This document shows, piece by piece, positions 16,152 through 23,673 of a stretch of DNA of 38,155 nt (position 1 is its first letter; each line of letters opens with the position of its first letter). Source of the stretch: Phycisphaerae bacterium. Lineage in GTDB: Bacteria; Planctomycetota; Phycisphaerae; Phycisphaerales; SM1A02. The stretch covers positions 4,180 to 42,334 of the forward strand of contig PAQN01000028.1 of assembly GCA_002709755.1 (NCBI GenBank), read 5' to 3'. The position numbers and the translations under genes were made by a program. The notes below the pieces were generated by a model. The model saw only the letters and a list, made by a program, of their open reading frames with translations. It made no database searches and was not told the origin of the DNA.

Positions 16152-16901
16152 ATGCGCATCAAGTCGCTTGTCCGTCTCTTGATCGGGTTCGGAGTGGTCT
16201 TCGCCGTCACAGGATGCGCCAAGCCCAAGCCGGTCTCTCTGACATCGCCGTGGATGCCTCGGCAGCAGGTCTGGGCGATCGCCCCTCTGGCCAACGAGAG
16301 CGGCGTGAGTCACGTCGATCGTCTTGCCATCACCGATGGACTCGTCCTCGAGGCGGCTTCGATCCGGGGTGTTGACGTGCTCCCTCTCAATCGGACCCTC
16401 GAGACGATGCTTTCTTTGAACATCGGTCTCGACGGTATTCCCAATGAGGAGGAATATCGGGAACTCTGTCAGGTTCTCAATGCCGATGCCATTCTGGTCG
16501 GGACGATCATCGCGTACGACCCGTATCAGCCTCTGCGTTTCGGGTCCTCGCTGCAGTTGATCCGAAACGATGGTGCCACCGCCCCGTCGCAGATCGATCC
16601 CAGAGCGCTGAGCATGAGCCTCGGAGGTGCCTCGGAGACCCTGATGCGCGCTCCGCTTGAGACACGCCCCATCCAGTCCTCGGGCATCTTCGACACCGAA
16701 AATCATGATGTCCTGGCCAGAATGGCCGCCTATTCCAACGGTCGTTCAACGCATGACCCGGCTCGAGGCGATTTTGGTCTCTATCACCTCGACATGGACG
16801 ACTACGCGGAATTCGTCTTTCATCAACTGCTCGAGCGCCTGCTTCGTGAGGCTTCCTACGCGGAATCGGCAGATTCTGCCTACTTTGCGAACGCCTCGTA
16901 A
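16152..16901 (+). CDS. Lipoprotein, possibly CsgG/GNA1162-like fold
   Basis: This encodes 249 residues from the ATG at 16152, chosen because it gives a standard lipoprotein signal (MRIKSLVRLL..., lipobox VTGC, Cys22). Upstream in-frame ATGs at 16086 and 16098 would give an overlong leader, and none has a clear ribosome-binding site. The mature protein begins with VWAIAPLANESG, followed by a helix (DRLAITDGLVLEAASIRGVDVLP) and, later, LNADAILVGTIIAYDPYQPLRFG. That order (strand 'APLxNxSG', helix, 'GVxVLP', 'ADAILVGxI') is shared by CsgG and related outer-membrane secretion or assembly lipoproteins. The C-terminal third has no recognised domain. The fold assignment is by pattern only. Confidence 0.7.
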   Translation: MRIKSLVRLLIGFGVVFAVTGCAKPKPVSLTSPWMPRQQVWAIAPLANESGVSHVDRLAITDGLVLEAASIRGVDVLPLNRTLETMLSLNIGLDGIPNEEEYRELCQVLNADAILVGTIIAYDPYQPLRFGSSLQLIRNDGATAPSQIDPRALSMSLGGASETLMRAPLETRPIQSSGIFDTENHDVLARMAAYSNGRSTHDPARGDFGLYHLDMDDYAEFVFHQLLERLLREASYAESADSAYFANAS

Positions 16902-16942
16902 TTCTGCAACGAAAAATCAAGCCCCCAAAATCCGTGTTCTAA

Positions 16943-16971
16943 GACCACCAGTGGGGGGTCCGCGTTTTTTT
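16943..16971 (+). terminator. Probable terminator
   Basis: A GC-rich stem (GACCACC with GGGGGGTC, one mismatch or bulge) is followed by GCGTTTTTTT, 41 nt after the lipoprotein stop. Confidence 0.6.
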
Positions 16972-17194
16972 GTCATTCCGTCCGATACCCGCTCAACCAA
17001 GTCCGAAAAACCACCGATGAATCGGACGTACCTCCTTCATCAGCAACCACTGGTATGGGAGGTGGGAGCCTCCGTTTCTTCGCCATCGGGGTTCTTCCAC
17101 GTTTGACGGCGATTTTATCGAACGAATTCCCCTTGCAGTGCGTATCTGTCGGGAAGGCAAGTCTGAATTCGAGCTGAGTTCTCGAGGATTAAAA

Positions 17195-18199
17195 ATGAGC
17201 GAGCATCTCCCAATCGTTGACCGCTTCATCAGTTATTTGAATGATGAGCGCCATTTCAGCCCCTACACCGGTCGTTGTTATGGTCTGGACCTTCGTCAGT
17301 ACACGGATCATCTCAGGGCTGCCTTCGACATCACCTGTGACGAGCAAGCCGAAGCGGCTGCTCTCGAAAGCCGTCTGTCAGGCAACGCGTCAGCTGACGC
17401 GGATCAGACCTGCACGGGACGAATGCTTTCAGCCGATCTTGAAATCGTGAGAGGGTTCATCGCCCACCTGGGCGAGCAGAACTATTCCGCCGCCACCATG
17501 GCTCGAAAGATCGCCACACTTCGTTCGTTCCACAAGTGGATGGAACGCAAGGGCCTGATCAAGAACAACCCCATGGTCCTGGTTCGCACGCCGAAGCAGG
17601 CGAAGCGTCTTCCCAAAGCCATCACGGTCGATGAAATCGAGCGCTTGCTGTCCGCCCCGGATGACATGGAGCTGCTCGGAGCACGTGACCGGGCGATTCT
17701 CGAGGTCCTCTATTCGACCGGCATCCGTGTCAGTGAAGTGGTGGGCATCAATCGTGGTGACGTCAATCTTCAGGATGAGGCCCTCGTCATTCGCGGCAAG
17801 GGCAAGCGCGAGCGCATCGTGCCGCTCGGCGCCCACGCCATCAAGTCCCTGATGCACTACGTCGACATGCTCGAGAAGCAGCTTGCTTCCGCTGGCCTGT
17901 CCGCCTCGGCAGATTCTCCGCTCTTCGTCAACAAGCATGGCGGCCGACTCAGCAGTCGTTCCGTGCGACGCAAGGTGTCGAAGTATCTCAGTGCGGTCGG
18001 CCTTGATCCCGAGATCAGTCCCCACACCATTCGACACAGCTTCGCCACGCACCTTCTGGACAACGGCGCGGATCTCCGTTCCGTGCAGGAGCTTCTTGGT
18101 CATCAATCGCTCAGTTCAACCCAGGTCTACACCCATCTCTCACGCCAGCGCATGCGAGACGGCTACGACAAGGGGCACCCGCGCGCCGAGTCCGCCTGA
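17195..18199 (+). CDS. xerC: Tyrosine recombinase XerC/XerD
   Basis: This encodes 334 residues from the ATG at 17195 (GAGGA 6 nt upstream). Xer recombinases resolve chromosome dimers at dif sites near the terminus. The N-terminal SAM-like core-binding domain (residues 1-140) includes RHFSPYTGRCYGLDLRQY and, unusually, about 30 extra residues (about 50-80, Ala/Ser/Asp-rich) between its helices. The catalytic domain carries Arg178 (STGIRVSE), Lys202 (RGKGKRER), His277-x-x-Arg280 (HTIRHSFATHLLDNGAD), His303 (LLGHQ) and the nucleophile Tyr312 (VYTHLS), so all active-site residues are present. XerC versus XerD cannot be decided here; an intact housekeeping enzyme is more likely than a phage integrase, as no mobile genes flank it. 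A strong terminator follows. Confidence 0.9.
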   Translation: MSEHLPIVDRFISYLNDERHFSPYTGRCYGLDLRQYTDHLRAAFDITCDEQAEAAALESRLSGNASADADQTCTGRMLSADLEIVRGFIAHLGEQNYSAATMARKIATLRSFHKWMERKGLIKNNPMVLVRTPKQAKRLPKAITVDEIERLLSAPDDMELLGARDRAILEVLYSTGIRVSEVVGINRGDVNLQDEALVIRGKGKRERIVPLGAHAIKSLMHYVDMLEKQLASAGLSASADSPLFVNKHGGRLSSRSVRRKVSKYLSAVGLDPEISPHTIRHSFATHLLDNGADLRSVQELLGHQSLSSTQVYTHLSRQRMRDGYDKGHPRAESA

Positions 18200-18235
18200 G
18201 CCGAACACTCCGCAACGACATTCAAGAACCGCCAG

Positions 18236-18268
18236 CACCCCGGACGCGCATCGTCCGGGGTGTTTTTT
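18236..18268 (+). terminator. Rho-independent terminator after xer
   Basis: A perfect 11-bp stem (CACCCCGGACG with CGTCCGGGGTG), a CGCAT loop and six Ts. Confidence 0.95.
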
Positions 18269-18440
18269 CATCCCCGGGGTGTCTGGAAAACGATCATGAT
18301 TCCTCCCAGCGCCCACATCGGATCGCTCTTCGCATGTTTTTAGGGCCTCAGCACTGAATTTCCATCACATCACATGAATCATGCCCTCTGGTCCGCGGTG
18401 ACGCGTCGTCCACTGAACAGAATGGGGTGAACTCTTGAGC

Positions 18441-18698
18441 ATGTCTGAGGCTCGAACACCCGAATCCAAGGAATCGATCACCAGGCTCATGGATGCGGAC
18501 GCATCGGGTGACCTCTCCGCATCGAGTCAGCTCTCCGCGGATGCGTTGATCGCCTGTGAAGCGCTCTGTGCCGTCTTCATGCAGACGACTCGTGGCGCTC
18601 TCTATTCGAAATCGACGCAGGCCAGCGTCCGTGAAATCGTGGATCAACTCCGTTCCGATCCGGGCGTGTCGGCGGCCGATACCAACGAGAACGGTTGA
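18441..18698 (+). CDS. Small hypothetical protein
   Basis: This encodes 85 residues from the ATG at 18441; an in-frame TTG at 18435 with GGGGTGA 4 nt upstream is an alternative start. The N-terminal half is Ser/Ala/Asp-rich and the C-terminal part is a helix (ASVREIVDQLRSDPG). The centre (ALIACEALCAVFMQTT) is a helix with two cysteines. No domain is recognised. It runs in the same direction as, and 42 nt before, the DNA methyltransferase, so the two may share a transcript. Support is limited to the open frame, codon composition and position. Confidence 0.45.
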   Translation: MSEARTPESKESITRLMDADASGDLSASSQLSADALIACEALCAVFMQTTRGALYSKSTQASVREIVDQLRSDPGVSAADTNENG

Positions 18699-18740
18699 AA
18701 TTCCTGTCGATACGCGACCTGTTTTCCCGATGACGATTCA

Positions 18741-19493
18741 GTGAGTACATCGATCGCATCCCAACTCGAGGGCGTTCATCACGGAGACTGCCTGGATATT
18801 CTTCCGCAGGTTCCCGCGAACTCCGTCGACCTGGCCTACCTGGATCCGCCCTTCGCCACCGGTCGGCGACTGGTTGGACGAGAAGGTCTCGCCTTCGACG
18901 ATCACTGGGCCACTATCGATGACTGGTTGGCATTCATCACGCCCAGGATTCGTGCGGTGATCTCGTCTCTCACCAGCACCGGTTCGATTCTGATTCACTG
19001 CGACTGGCGAACGTCTCATCACGTTCGTTTCCTCCTTGATGATCTGCTTGGCCCGGATTGCTTTCAGAATCATCTCGTCTGGGCATATGGTCTCGGCGGG
19101 TCGAGCCCCAAACGTTTCGCGCGAAAGCATGATGACATCATCTGGTACAGCGCTCGACCTGACGCCTGGTACTTCGATCCCCCCATGGTGCCCGCGACAT
19201 CGAATCGAATGCGTGGTCGCTTGAAGAAGGCGACCGATGTTCTCGATGTCCCTGCCTTGAACAACATGGCGAAGGAGCGCAACGGGTGGCCCACTCAGAA
19301 GCCGCTGGCGCTTCTCGAGATCCTCGTTCGTGCCTGCTCCCCCGTCGATGGTCTGGTGCTTGATCCGATGTGCGGCAGTGGAACCACACTGGTCGCCGCG
19401 AAAAACACCGAACGAAGATGGCTCGGTTTCGACCGGTGTCCTGATGCGGTGAAGCTCGCTCGCTCGCGTCTTGAAGCCGTCGATCATCAATGA
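18741..19493 (+). CDS. Orphan DNA methyltransferase, beta class (N6-A/N4-C)
   Basis: This encodes 250 residues from a GTG at 18741; no convincing Shine-Dalgarno precedes it. It transfers a methyl group from SAM to an exocyclic amine of adenine or cytosine in DNA. Catalytic motif IV is DPPF (residues 35-38) and the SAM-binding motif I is DPMCGSGTTLVAA (from residue 208), followed by RWLGFD. The IV-first order with the recognition region between (about residues 95-190, including SPKRFARKHDDIIWYS and WPTQKPLALLEIL) defines the beta class (N6_N4 MTase, Pfam PF01555). No restriction enzyme or other modification gene is adjacent, so it is probably a solitary regulatory or epigenetic methylase. It overlaps the convergent lipoprotein gene by 7 nt. 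Confidence 0.88.
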   Translation: MSTSIASQLEGVHHGDCLDILPQVPANSVDLAYLDPPFATGRRLVGREGLAFDDHWATIDDWLAFITPRIRAVISSLTSTGSILIHCDWRTSHHVRFLLDDLLGPDCFQNHLVWAYGLGGSSPKRFARKHDDIIWYSARPDAWYFDPPMVPATSNRMRGRLKKATDVLDVPALNNMAKERNGWPTQKPLALLEILVRACSPVDGLVLDPMCGSGTTLVAAKNTERRWLGFDRCPDAVKLARSRLEAVDHQ

Positions 19494-19906
19494 TGCGGAT
19501 CGTCGCCGACCCGATAGAAATCAGCCACGTATTCATACCAGAGTCGTGTCACTGGAACAGGAAGATTCACACCGATGGGGGGTGCGCCGGGGCCGCCGGA
19601 AACCATCATCGTCGTGCCCACCGGCAGGTCGCGTTCTCCCAGATCGATTCGTGACATGATCACGTAGTGTGCTCCGATTTCCTCCGCCGCTGCAACGGCA
19701 TCATCGGCCTTCAGTTCCTCGCAGGTCAGAACTCTGGCTTCACCGATCTTCCTGGCGTCTTCGGGGGCGCTTTCGACCAGGTGAGCGTGTGACACTCGTT
19801 CGAACCTCTCGCCTTGATAGTTCTCGGTGAAGGCGTTGCATCCGGACAGGATCGCGGATGTCATCAGCGTCAGGATCAAACCGATATCGTTCCATCGCTC
19901 GCACAT
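19487..19906 (-). CDS. Small lipoprotein
   Basis: This encodes 139 residues with a lipoprotein signal (hydrophobic run, ILSGC, Cys23). The mature part has a compact alpha/beta core: HAHLVESAPEDARKIGEA, a strand and helix (LTCEELKADDAVAAAEEIGAHYVIMSRI), then a Gly/Pro-rich loop (VSGGPGAPPIG) and an aromatic strand (LWYEYVADFY). The 'helix-GAxYV' step recalls periplasmic alpha/beta lipoprotein domains, but I do not recognise the family. An AAGGGTGA stretch that could act as ribosome-binding site lies inside a hairpin (19912-19928). Its stop overlaps that of the methyltransferase. Confidence 0.7.
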   Translation of the reverse strand: MCERWNDIGLILTLMTSAILSGCNAFTENYQGERFERVSHAHLVESAPEDARKIGEARVLTCEELKADDAVAAAEEIGAHYVIMSRIDLGERDLPVGTTMMVSGGPGAPPIGVNLPVPVTRLWYEYVADFYRVGDDPHH

Positions 19907-19911
19907 GTGGT

Positions 19912-19928
19912 GTCACCCTTTCGGTGAC
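19912..19928 (-). promoter_or_regulatory. Hairpin over the possible ribosome-binding site of the 19487-19906 gene
   Basis: GTCACC (19912-19917) pairs with GGTGAC (19923-19928) around a 5-base loop, directly upstream of the ATG at 19906. It covers the only purine-rich ribosome-binding candidate and could limit translation. It could instead be a residual terminator of the gene at 19961, but no T-run follows. Confidence 0.35.
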
Positions 19929-19960
19929 AGCCTATCGAAAACCGAGCGTCCGGTCATCGA

Positions 19961-20383
19961 TCAAGTCGATCGATAGATGGACTCTATCGAAGCCTGTCGA
20001 TCGAGATCCGTCCAGAGGGTCCCGCATTCACAACACGATCGCGCGTTGATGCCACGTCCCTTGTACGTGTGCGAGCCCGTCAGTTTCTGCCCGCATTCAC
20101 CGCATCGGTCGAGCGAAAGCAGAACGTCACGCATCCTCTTCCTGCGATCCATCAGAATCGCGATCAGTGTCAGGGCGCTCCAGCCCAATGCGAACGTGAA
20201 CGCGATCCCGGCATGGCCCTGGAATCCCGAATCGATTGCGCATGCCAGAGCGATGGAGTAGCTCGTCATGCTCAGAAGAATGAGCAGCTTGACCAGCGAC
20301 GAGGACACGTATCCCCGTCGAAGCATGGTTCCGAAGAACTTCTTCTCTCGTCGGTCGAACTCATTGCCTGCTGCGATCCACAT
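19961..20383 (-). CDS. Two-span membrane protein with C-terminal zinc ribbon
   Basis: This encodes 140 residues. Two membrane helices lie at about residues 31-50 (LVKLLILLSMTSYSIALACA) and 58-77 (AGIAFTFALGWSALTLIAIL). They are followed by a basic stretch and a four-cysteine ribbon, CGECGQKLTG...CCECG (about residues 93-120). It mirrors the zinc-ribbon membrane protein at 2018-2596 but with the ribbon at the other end. Function unknown. The start is uncertain: the ATG at 20383 has GGGAG very close to it, and the in-frame ATG at residue 20 would still keep both spans. Confidence 0.65.
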   Translation of the reverse strand: MWIAAGNEFDRREKKFFGTMLRRGYVSSSLVKLLILLSMTSYSIALACAIDSGFQGHAGIAFTFALGWSALTLIAILMDRRKRMRDVLLSLDRCGECGQKLTGSHTYKGRGINARSCCECGTLWTDLDRQASIESIYRST

Positions 20384-20432
20384 GCTCCCTGCATCGGCAC
20401 ATGTCGCACTTCGGTTGAGTGAAGATCCAGAT

Positions 20433-20470
20433 GAAAACGAAAGGGGCCCCGTGTCTGTTCACAGGGCCCC
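20433..20470 (-). terminator. Rho-independent terminator of the purE/BI-1 transcript
   Basis: An 11-bp stem (20443-20453 with 20460-20470, one G-T wobble) and 6-base loop are followed on the minus strand by TTTCGTTTTC. It lies 39 nt beyond the BI-1 stop. Confidence 0.9.
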
Positions 20471-20508
20471 ATCCTTCGATTATCCGGACATTCGAGTCGC
20501 ATGCTCGT

Positions 20509-21216
20509 TCATCGTCGGTCGAGAAAGAGTCTCAGCACGTAGAAGAAGACCAGCATCACCGACGAGAACAGCGCGAGGCTTGCCGCGACGTGCTGATCCG
20601 TTCTGTATCGGTAGAGGATGTTCGAGGTCTCGTACAGGAGGTAGCCCAGGCCGAGCACGATCATCAGCGCGCTGAACCAGCCACCCATCTGCCATCCGAA
20701 GATCATGCCGAGGATGATGGCGACAAAGGCCGCGCCGGAACACAGCATCAGACCCCAGCCCAAGAATGAGAAGTCCTTCTTCGTGATCAGCACGAAGAGC
20801 GTGGTCAGACCGCAGAGCACGACGGTCACCGAGCCTGCCGCACCGATCGTGTCCAGACCTCCACCGTAGTGGACCGCCACGTACAGCAGAGGAAGAAATA
20901 TGATCGATTGCGCGATGATGAAGACGCCCAGTCCCGCATACTGCAGGGCCGGGCTCGCACCACTCATCGCCCAGCGATTGGCGAACCAGCTCGCTGCGAT
21001 GAACAGGACGAATACGACGATCCAGCCGCTTCCACCGAGCAGCGACGGACCGATTCGATCCGCCACTCCCGAGGTGAACAGTGCGGCTTCGATCAAGGTG
21101 AAGAGAAGTATCGCCCCGAACAGGTGAAGGTAGGTTCTTCTGATGAACCCGAGTCGTTCGTCCGTGTCCGCCTGAGCAGCGACCATTCCCGGGTGTGACA
21201 TGTTCATCTGGGACAT
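20509..21216 (-). CDS. Bax inhibitor-1/YccA family membrane protein
   Basis: This encodes 235 residues with seven hydrophobic segments, the BI-1 layout. The N-terminus is cytoplasmic (QADTDERLGFIRRTYLHLFGAILLFTLIEAALF), the family's usual entry into span 1. Later spans include WIVVFVLFIAASWFA, GVFIIAQSIIFLPLLYVAV, VTVVLCGLTTLFVLI, LMLCSGAAFVAIILGMIFG and ALMIVLGLGYLLYETSNIL. The conserved YETSNIL and the C-terminal ALFSSVMLVFFYVLRLF agree with the family, whose members act as pH-sensitive calcium leaks or modulators of membrane proteases. GAAGGA lies 9 nt before the ATG. It is 24 nt downstream of purE on the same strand and a terminator follows. Confidence 0.9.
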   Translation of the reverse strand: MSQMNMSHPGMVAAQADTDERLGFIRRTYLHLFGAILLFTLIEAALFTSGVADRIGPSLLGGSGWIVVFVLFIAASWFANRWAMSGASPALQYAGLGVFIIAQSIIFLPLLYVAVHYGGGLDTIGAAGSVTVVLCGLTTLFVLITKKDFSFLGWGLMLCSGAAFVAIILGMIFGWQMGGWFSALMIVLGLGYLLYETSNILYRYRTDQHVAASLALFSSVMLVFFYVLRLFLDRR

Positions 21217-21240
21217 CTTTTTCGTTCCTTCGTCTCGTGA

Positions 21241-21747
21241 TTACATGGTTCTTGCCGGAACCGAGTTCGCGGCGCCCGTCTCGGTCTGGTTTCTTCGGAA
21301 ATCATCGTATGCCTTTGCGATGCCTTCGTCGGAAAGCGCGAGAATGGATGCGGCGAGAAGCGCGGCGTTGATCGCACCGGATTTCCCAATGGCGAGGGTT
21401 CCGACCGGGATTCCCTTGGGCATCTGCACCATCGCATAGAGTGCGTCGAGCCCATCGAGTGCGCCACCTCCCAGGGGCACGGCAAGAACCGGGAGAGCCG
21501 TCTTCGCGGCGGTCACGCCGGCGAGGTGCGCCGCCATGCCGGCGCCCGCGATGATGACCTTCATCCCGCGTTCCCGTGCATCTCCAACCCATTCCTCCAG
21601 AAGATCCGGGGTCCGATGAGCCGAGATCACTCTGGCTTCGTTCGAGATTCCCAGGGAGTCGAGAGTCTTGTTCGCATGTTCCATCGTGGCCCAGTCGCTC
21701 TGGGAGCCCATCACGACGCCGACGAGAGGTGTATCGCTGTCCGTCAT
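21241..21747 (-). CDS. purE: N5-carboxyaminoimidazole ribonucleotide mutase PurE
   Basis: This encodes 168 residues from the ATG at 21747 (GGAAGA 9 nt upstream); the upstream ATG at 21819 would add a basic tail not seen in the family. It converts N5-CAIR to CAIR in purine synthesis. Signatures are [12 protein letters not shown] (substrate phosphate and catalytic region), [10 protein letters not shown] (catalytic His), [15 protein letters not shown] and [15 protein letters not shown]. The length is that of the bacterial class I enzyme. In AGAGMAAHL, the Met takes the place of the usual Gly. No purK lies beside it; the companion gene is the BI-1 protein. Confidence 0.95.
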   Translation of the reverse strand: MTDSDTPLVGVVMGSQSDWATMEHANKTLDSLGISNEARVISAHRTPDLLEEWVGDARERGMKVIIAGAGMAAHLAGVTAAKTALPVLAVPLGGGALDGLDALYAMVQMPKGIPVGTLAIGKSGAINAALLAASILALSDEGIAKAYDDFRRNQTETGAANSVPARTM

Positions 21748-22115
21748 TCGTTGTTTTCTTCCGCGTTTCCGTGTCCTGATTCTGGAAAGCCACCCTTCGG
21801 GCTTTCGCACGGTGCGCATGGTATTCGATTCCCAAAGAGACAGCCGTGAAATCCGGGGGGAGTGGATCTCACGGCTGCCAGGGGGATCATGATCATCGAG
21901 GCCTTGATGCCCCGGCTCGACGTGCTGTCAGTCGTCTTCGCCTTCGTTCAATGTGTCGTGCCCCGTTGGTGTCCCCTGCGGGATTAAAAAAAGAGAGATG
22001 GAGAAAATCAGAAGCGCAGCATGCTGCACTTCCCTTACTACGACTCCGCCATCGCAGGGTTCGTGATTCGGGGAAAAATCATTCGGGAGGACGGTCACCC
22101 CTCGGCGGCGAGCCC
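21748..22115. other. Gap between purE and the small lipoprotein gene
   Basis: No convincing gene is seen in 368 nt. It holds the hairpin at 21841-21877, a 12-base palindrome GCAGCATGCTGC at 22016-22027 and an A-run at 21986-21992. A minus-strand frame (21928-22119) encodes a hydrophobic stretch and an acidic end, but its start lies in the neighbouring gene and has no ribosome-binding site. Confidence 0.5.
21841..21877 (-). terminator. Possible terminator or leader hairpin upstream of purE
   Basis: A 14-bp stem (21841-21854 with 21864-21877, one wobble) has a 9-base G-rich loop. On the minus strand it is followed by TCTCTTTGG, a weak T-tract. It lies about 94 nt before the purE start, so it could end upstream transcription or act as a leader structure. 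Confidence 0.5.
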
Positions 22116-22331
22116 TCATCCGCCATCAGGAATCCCCGAACCGGGGTCCTGATTGCCGTCATCCGGGAAAACGGCTCCCTCGAATCCAGGATCGATGGGT
22201 TCCCCTGGAAGACCCGCGGGAGCGGGGACCCCATCAAAGGGAGGAGTGGGGGTTCCGGTGTCGCATCCTGTGAGTGAGAGCGCAAGAGCGGGGAACAGGG
22301 TCATCAGTGCGATCCAGCTGGAAGAGGCCAT
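22116..22331 (-). CDS. Very small Pro/Gly-rich lipoprotein
   Basis: This encodes 71 residues from the ATG at 22331, with AAGGAG 7 nt upstream; the upstream in-frame ATG at 22370 lacks such a site. The signal ends in SLTGC (Cys23). The mature part of about 48 residues is Pro, Gly and Asp rich without predicted structure. Such short lipoproteins usually act as linkers or accessory subunits, but nothing here defines the role. It is divergent from the sugar dehydrogenase gene, with 87 nt between the starts. Confidence 0.65.
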   Translation of the reverse strand: MASSSWIALMTLFPALALSLTGCDTGTPTPPFDGVPAPAGLPGEPIDPGFEGAVFPDDGNQDPGSGIPDGG

Positions 22332-22418
22332 GGTGTTGCTCCTTGAGTGCCAGCATGATGGTCGCTTCATCGTGAAAATGCCAGCTTCGTCACCCGACCT
22401 GGACGCTATCGTGTAGAC

Positions 22419-23672
22419 ATGAACATGCCATCATTCATCAGTCGTCTCACGGCGCTCTTCGGCCTGCTGCTTGTCCTCGCCCCGATCTCTTCTGCAGCCG
22501 ACCGGGTCCAGGCAGAGGATGAGCCCGCGGCGGATGCCGCCTCCAAGTCGGCTCCGATCCCCAAGATCTCATTTCAGCGTGCCTGGCCCGGAGTGAAGAC
22601 CCGACGTCCCGTGCAGATCGTCTCCCGACCCGATCGAGACGACGTTCTCTACATCGTCGAGCAGCTTGGACGGATTCGAACGGTCGATGGAAGCGATCTC
22701 ACCAGTGACGCCTCCGAACTGGCTCTGGACATCAGGGATCGCGTCAACGCACGGAGCAATGAAGAAGGCCTTCTCTCGGTGGCGTTTCACCCCGATTTCG
22801 CCGAGAACAACCAGGTCTATTGCTACTACACCGCCATCAAACCTCGTCGGGCCGTTCTCTCCCGCTTCGCCATGGACGAGGCCCGCGAGAAGATCCTGCC
22901 TCAGACCGAAGAAGTCATTCTCGAGATCGATCAGCCCTATTGGAATCACAACGGAGGCACCGTCGTCTTCGGCCCCGATGGAATGCTGTATCTGTCCATA
23001 GGTGATGGTGGCGCGGCGAATGATCCTCATGGCTACGGGCAGGACCTCACGACGCTGCTCTCCAAGGTGATTCGGATCGACGTCAGCGGCTCGGGCAAGA
23101 TTCCCTACGCCATTCCCTCGGACAATCCCTTCGTGGGCGTCGAGAACGTCCGTCCCGAGATCTGGGCCTACGGGTTGAGGAACATCTGGCGGATGAGTTT
23201 CGACCGCGAGAACGGAGACCTCTGGGCGGGGGATGTCGGGCAGAACAAGTGGGAGGAGATCGATCTCGTGGTCAAGGGTGGAAATTACGGCTGGAACAAG
23301 CGCGAAGGCGCCCACCCCTTCGGCCGTCAACGCCGTGGTTCGAACCCTGACGCGGATGTCGACCAGAACATGATCGATCCCGTCGCCGAATACAGTCATC
23401 GCGAGGGCCTCTCCGTGACCGGAGGGAACGTCTATCGAGGCAGTGAGTATCCACAGCTCGAAGGGGTCTACCTCTATGCGGATTATGCCTTCGGAACGGT
23501 CTGGGGTCTTCGTCGTGACGGCGATGAATTCATCGGCCCCGTCGAGGTCCTGCGGAAGCCGGGTTCCTTGATCTCGAGTTTCGGCGAGGCGAACGACGGG
23601 ACCATCTATGCGGTCTCCTTCGAACAGAGCGAGCAGGGACCGGGCGCGATCTGGAAGATCGTCGCACGCTGA
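22419..23672 (+). CDS. PQQ-dependent sugar dehydrogenase (GSDH family)
   Basis: This encodes 417 residues, with a start at 22419 or the in-frame ATG at 22425. A signal peptide ends near residue 25 (PISSAADR), giving a periplasmic enzyme. The family oxidises aldose sugars with pyrroloquinoline quinone in a six-bladed propeller. Recognisable parts are VEQLGRIRTV, NEEGLLSVAFHPDFAENN, the cofactor-site NHNGGTVVFGPDG (His177), YLSIGDGGAANDPHGYGQD, RPEIWAYGLRNIWRMSFD and DVGQNKWEEIDLVVKGGNYGW. It is a close match to aldose sugar dehydrogenase and the HHIP-like group. No PQQ synthesis genes are adjacent. The stop is 1 nt from the convergent acetyltransferase stop. Confidence 0.92.
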   Translation: MNMPSFISRLTALFGLLLVLAPISSAADRVQAEDEPAADAASKSAPIPKISFQRAWPGVKTRRPVQIVSRPDRDDVLYIVEQLGRIRTVDGSDLTSDASELALDIRDRVNARSNEEGLLSVAFHPDFAENNQVYCYYTAIKPRRAVLSRFAMDEAREKILPQTEEVILEIDQPYWNHNGGTVVFGPDGMLYLSIGDGGAANDPHGYGQDLTTLLSKVIRIDVSGSGKIPYAIPSDNPFVGVENVRPEIWAYGLRNIWRMSFDRENGDLWAGDVGQNKWEEIDLVVKGGNYGWNKREGAHPFGRQRRGSNPDADVDQNMIDPVAEYSHREGLSVTGGNVYRGSEYPQLEGVYLYADYAFGTVWGLRRDGDEFIGPVEVLRKPGSLISSFGEANDGTIYAVSFEQSEQGPGAIWKIVAR

Positions 23673-23673
23673 A

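Noticed and set aside
16902-17194. dif-like site near the Xer gene
   Set aside because: I looked for an AT-rich 28-base site with two inverted arms and found none; dif usually lies far from xer genes.
17195-19493. Mobile or defence island formed by Xer, the methyltransferase and SNF2 helicase
   Set aside because: The recombinase has all housekeeping features, no attachment repeats were found near tRNA-Lys, no nuclease, transposase or phage gene is present, and base composition does not change.
22016-22027. Palindrome plus T-run as a minus-strand terminator
   Set aside because: The palindrome is only six bases per arm and the T-run begins 24 nt further on, too far for an intrinsic terminator.
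21928-22119. 63-residue minus-strand frame with a hydrophobic centre
   Set aside because: Its start lies inside the preceding lipoprotein gene, it has no ribosome-binding site, and the sequence matches no known pattern.
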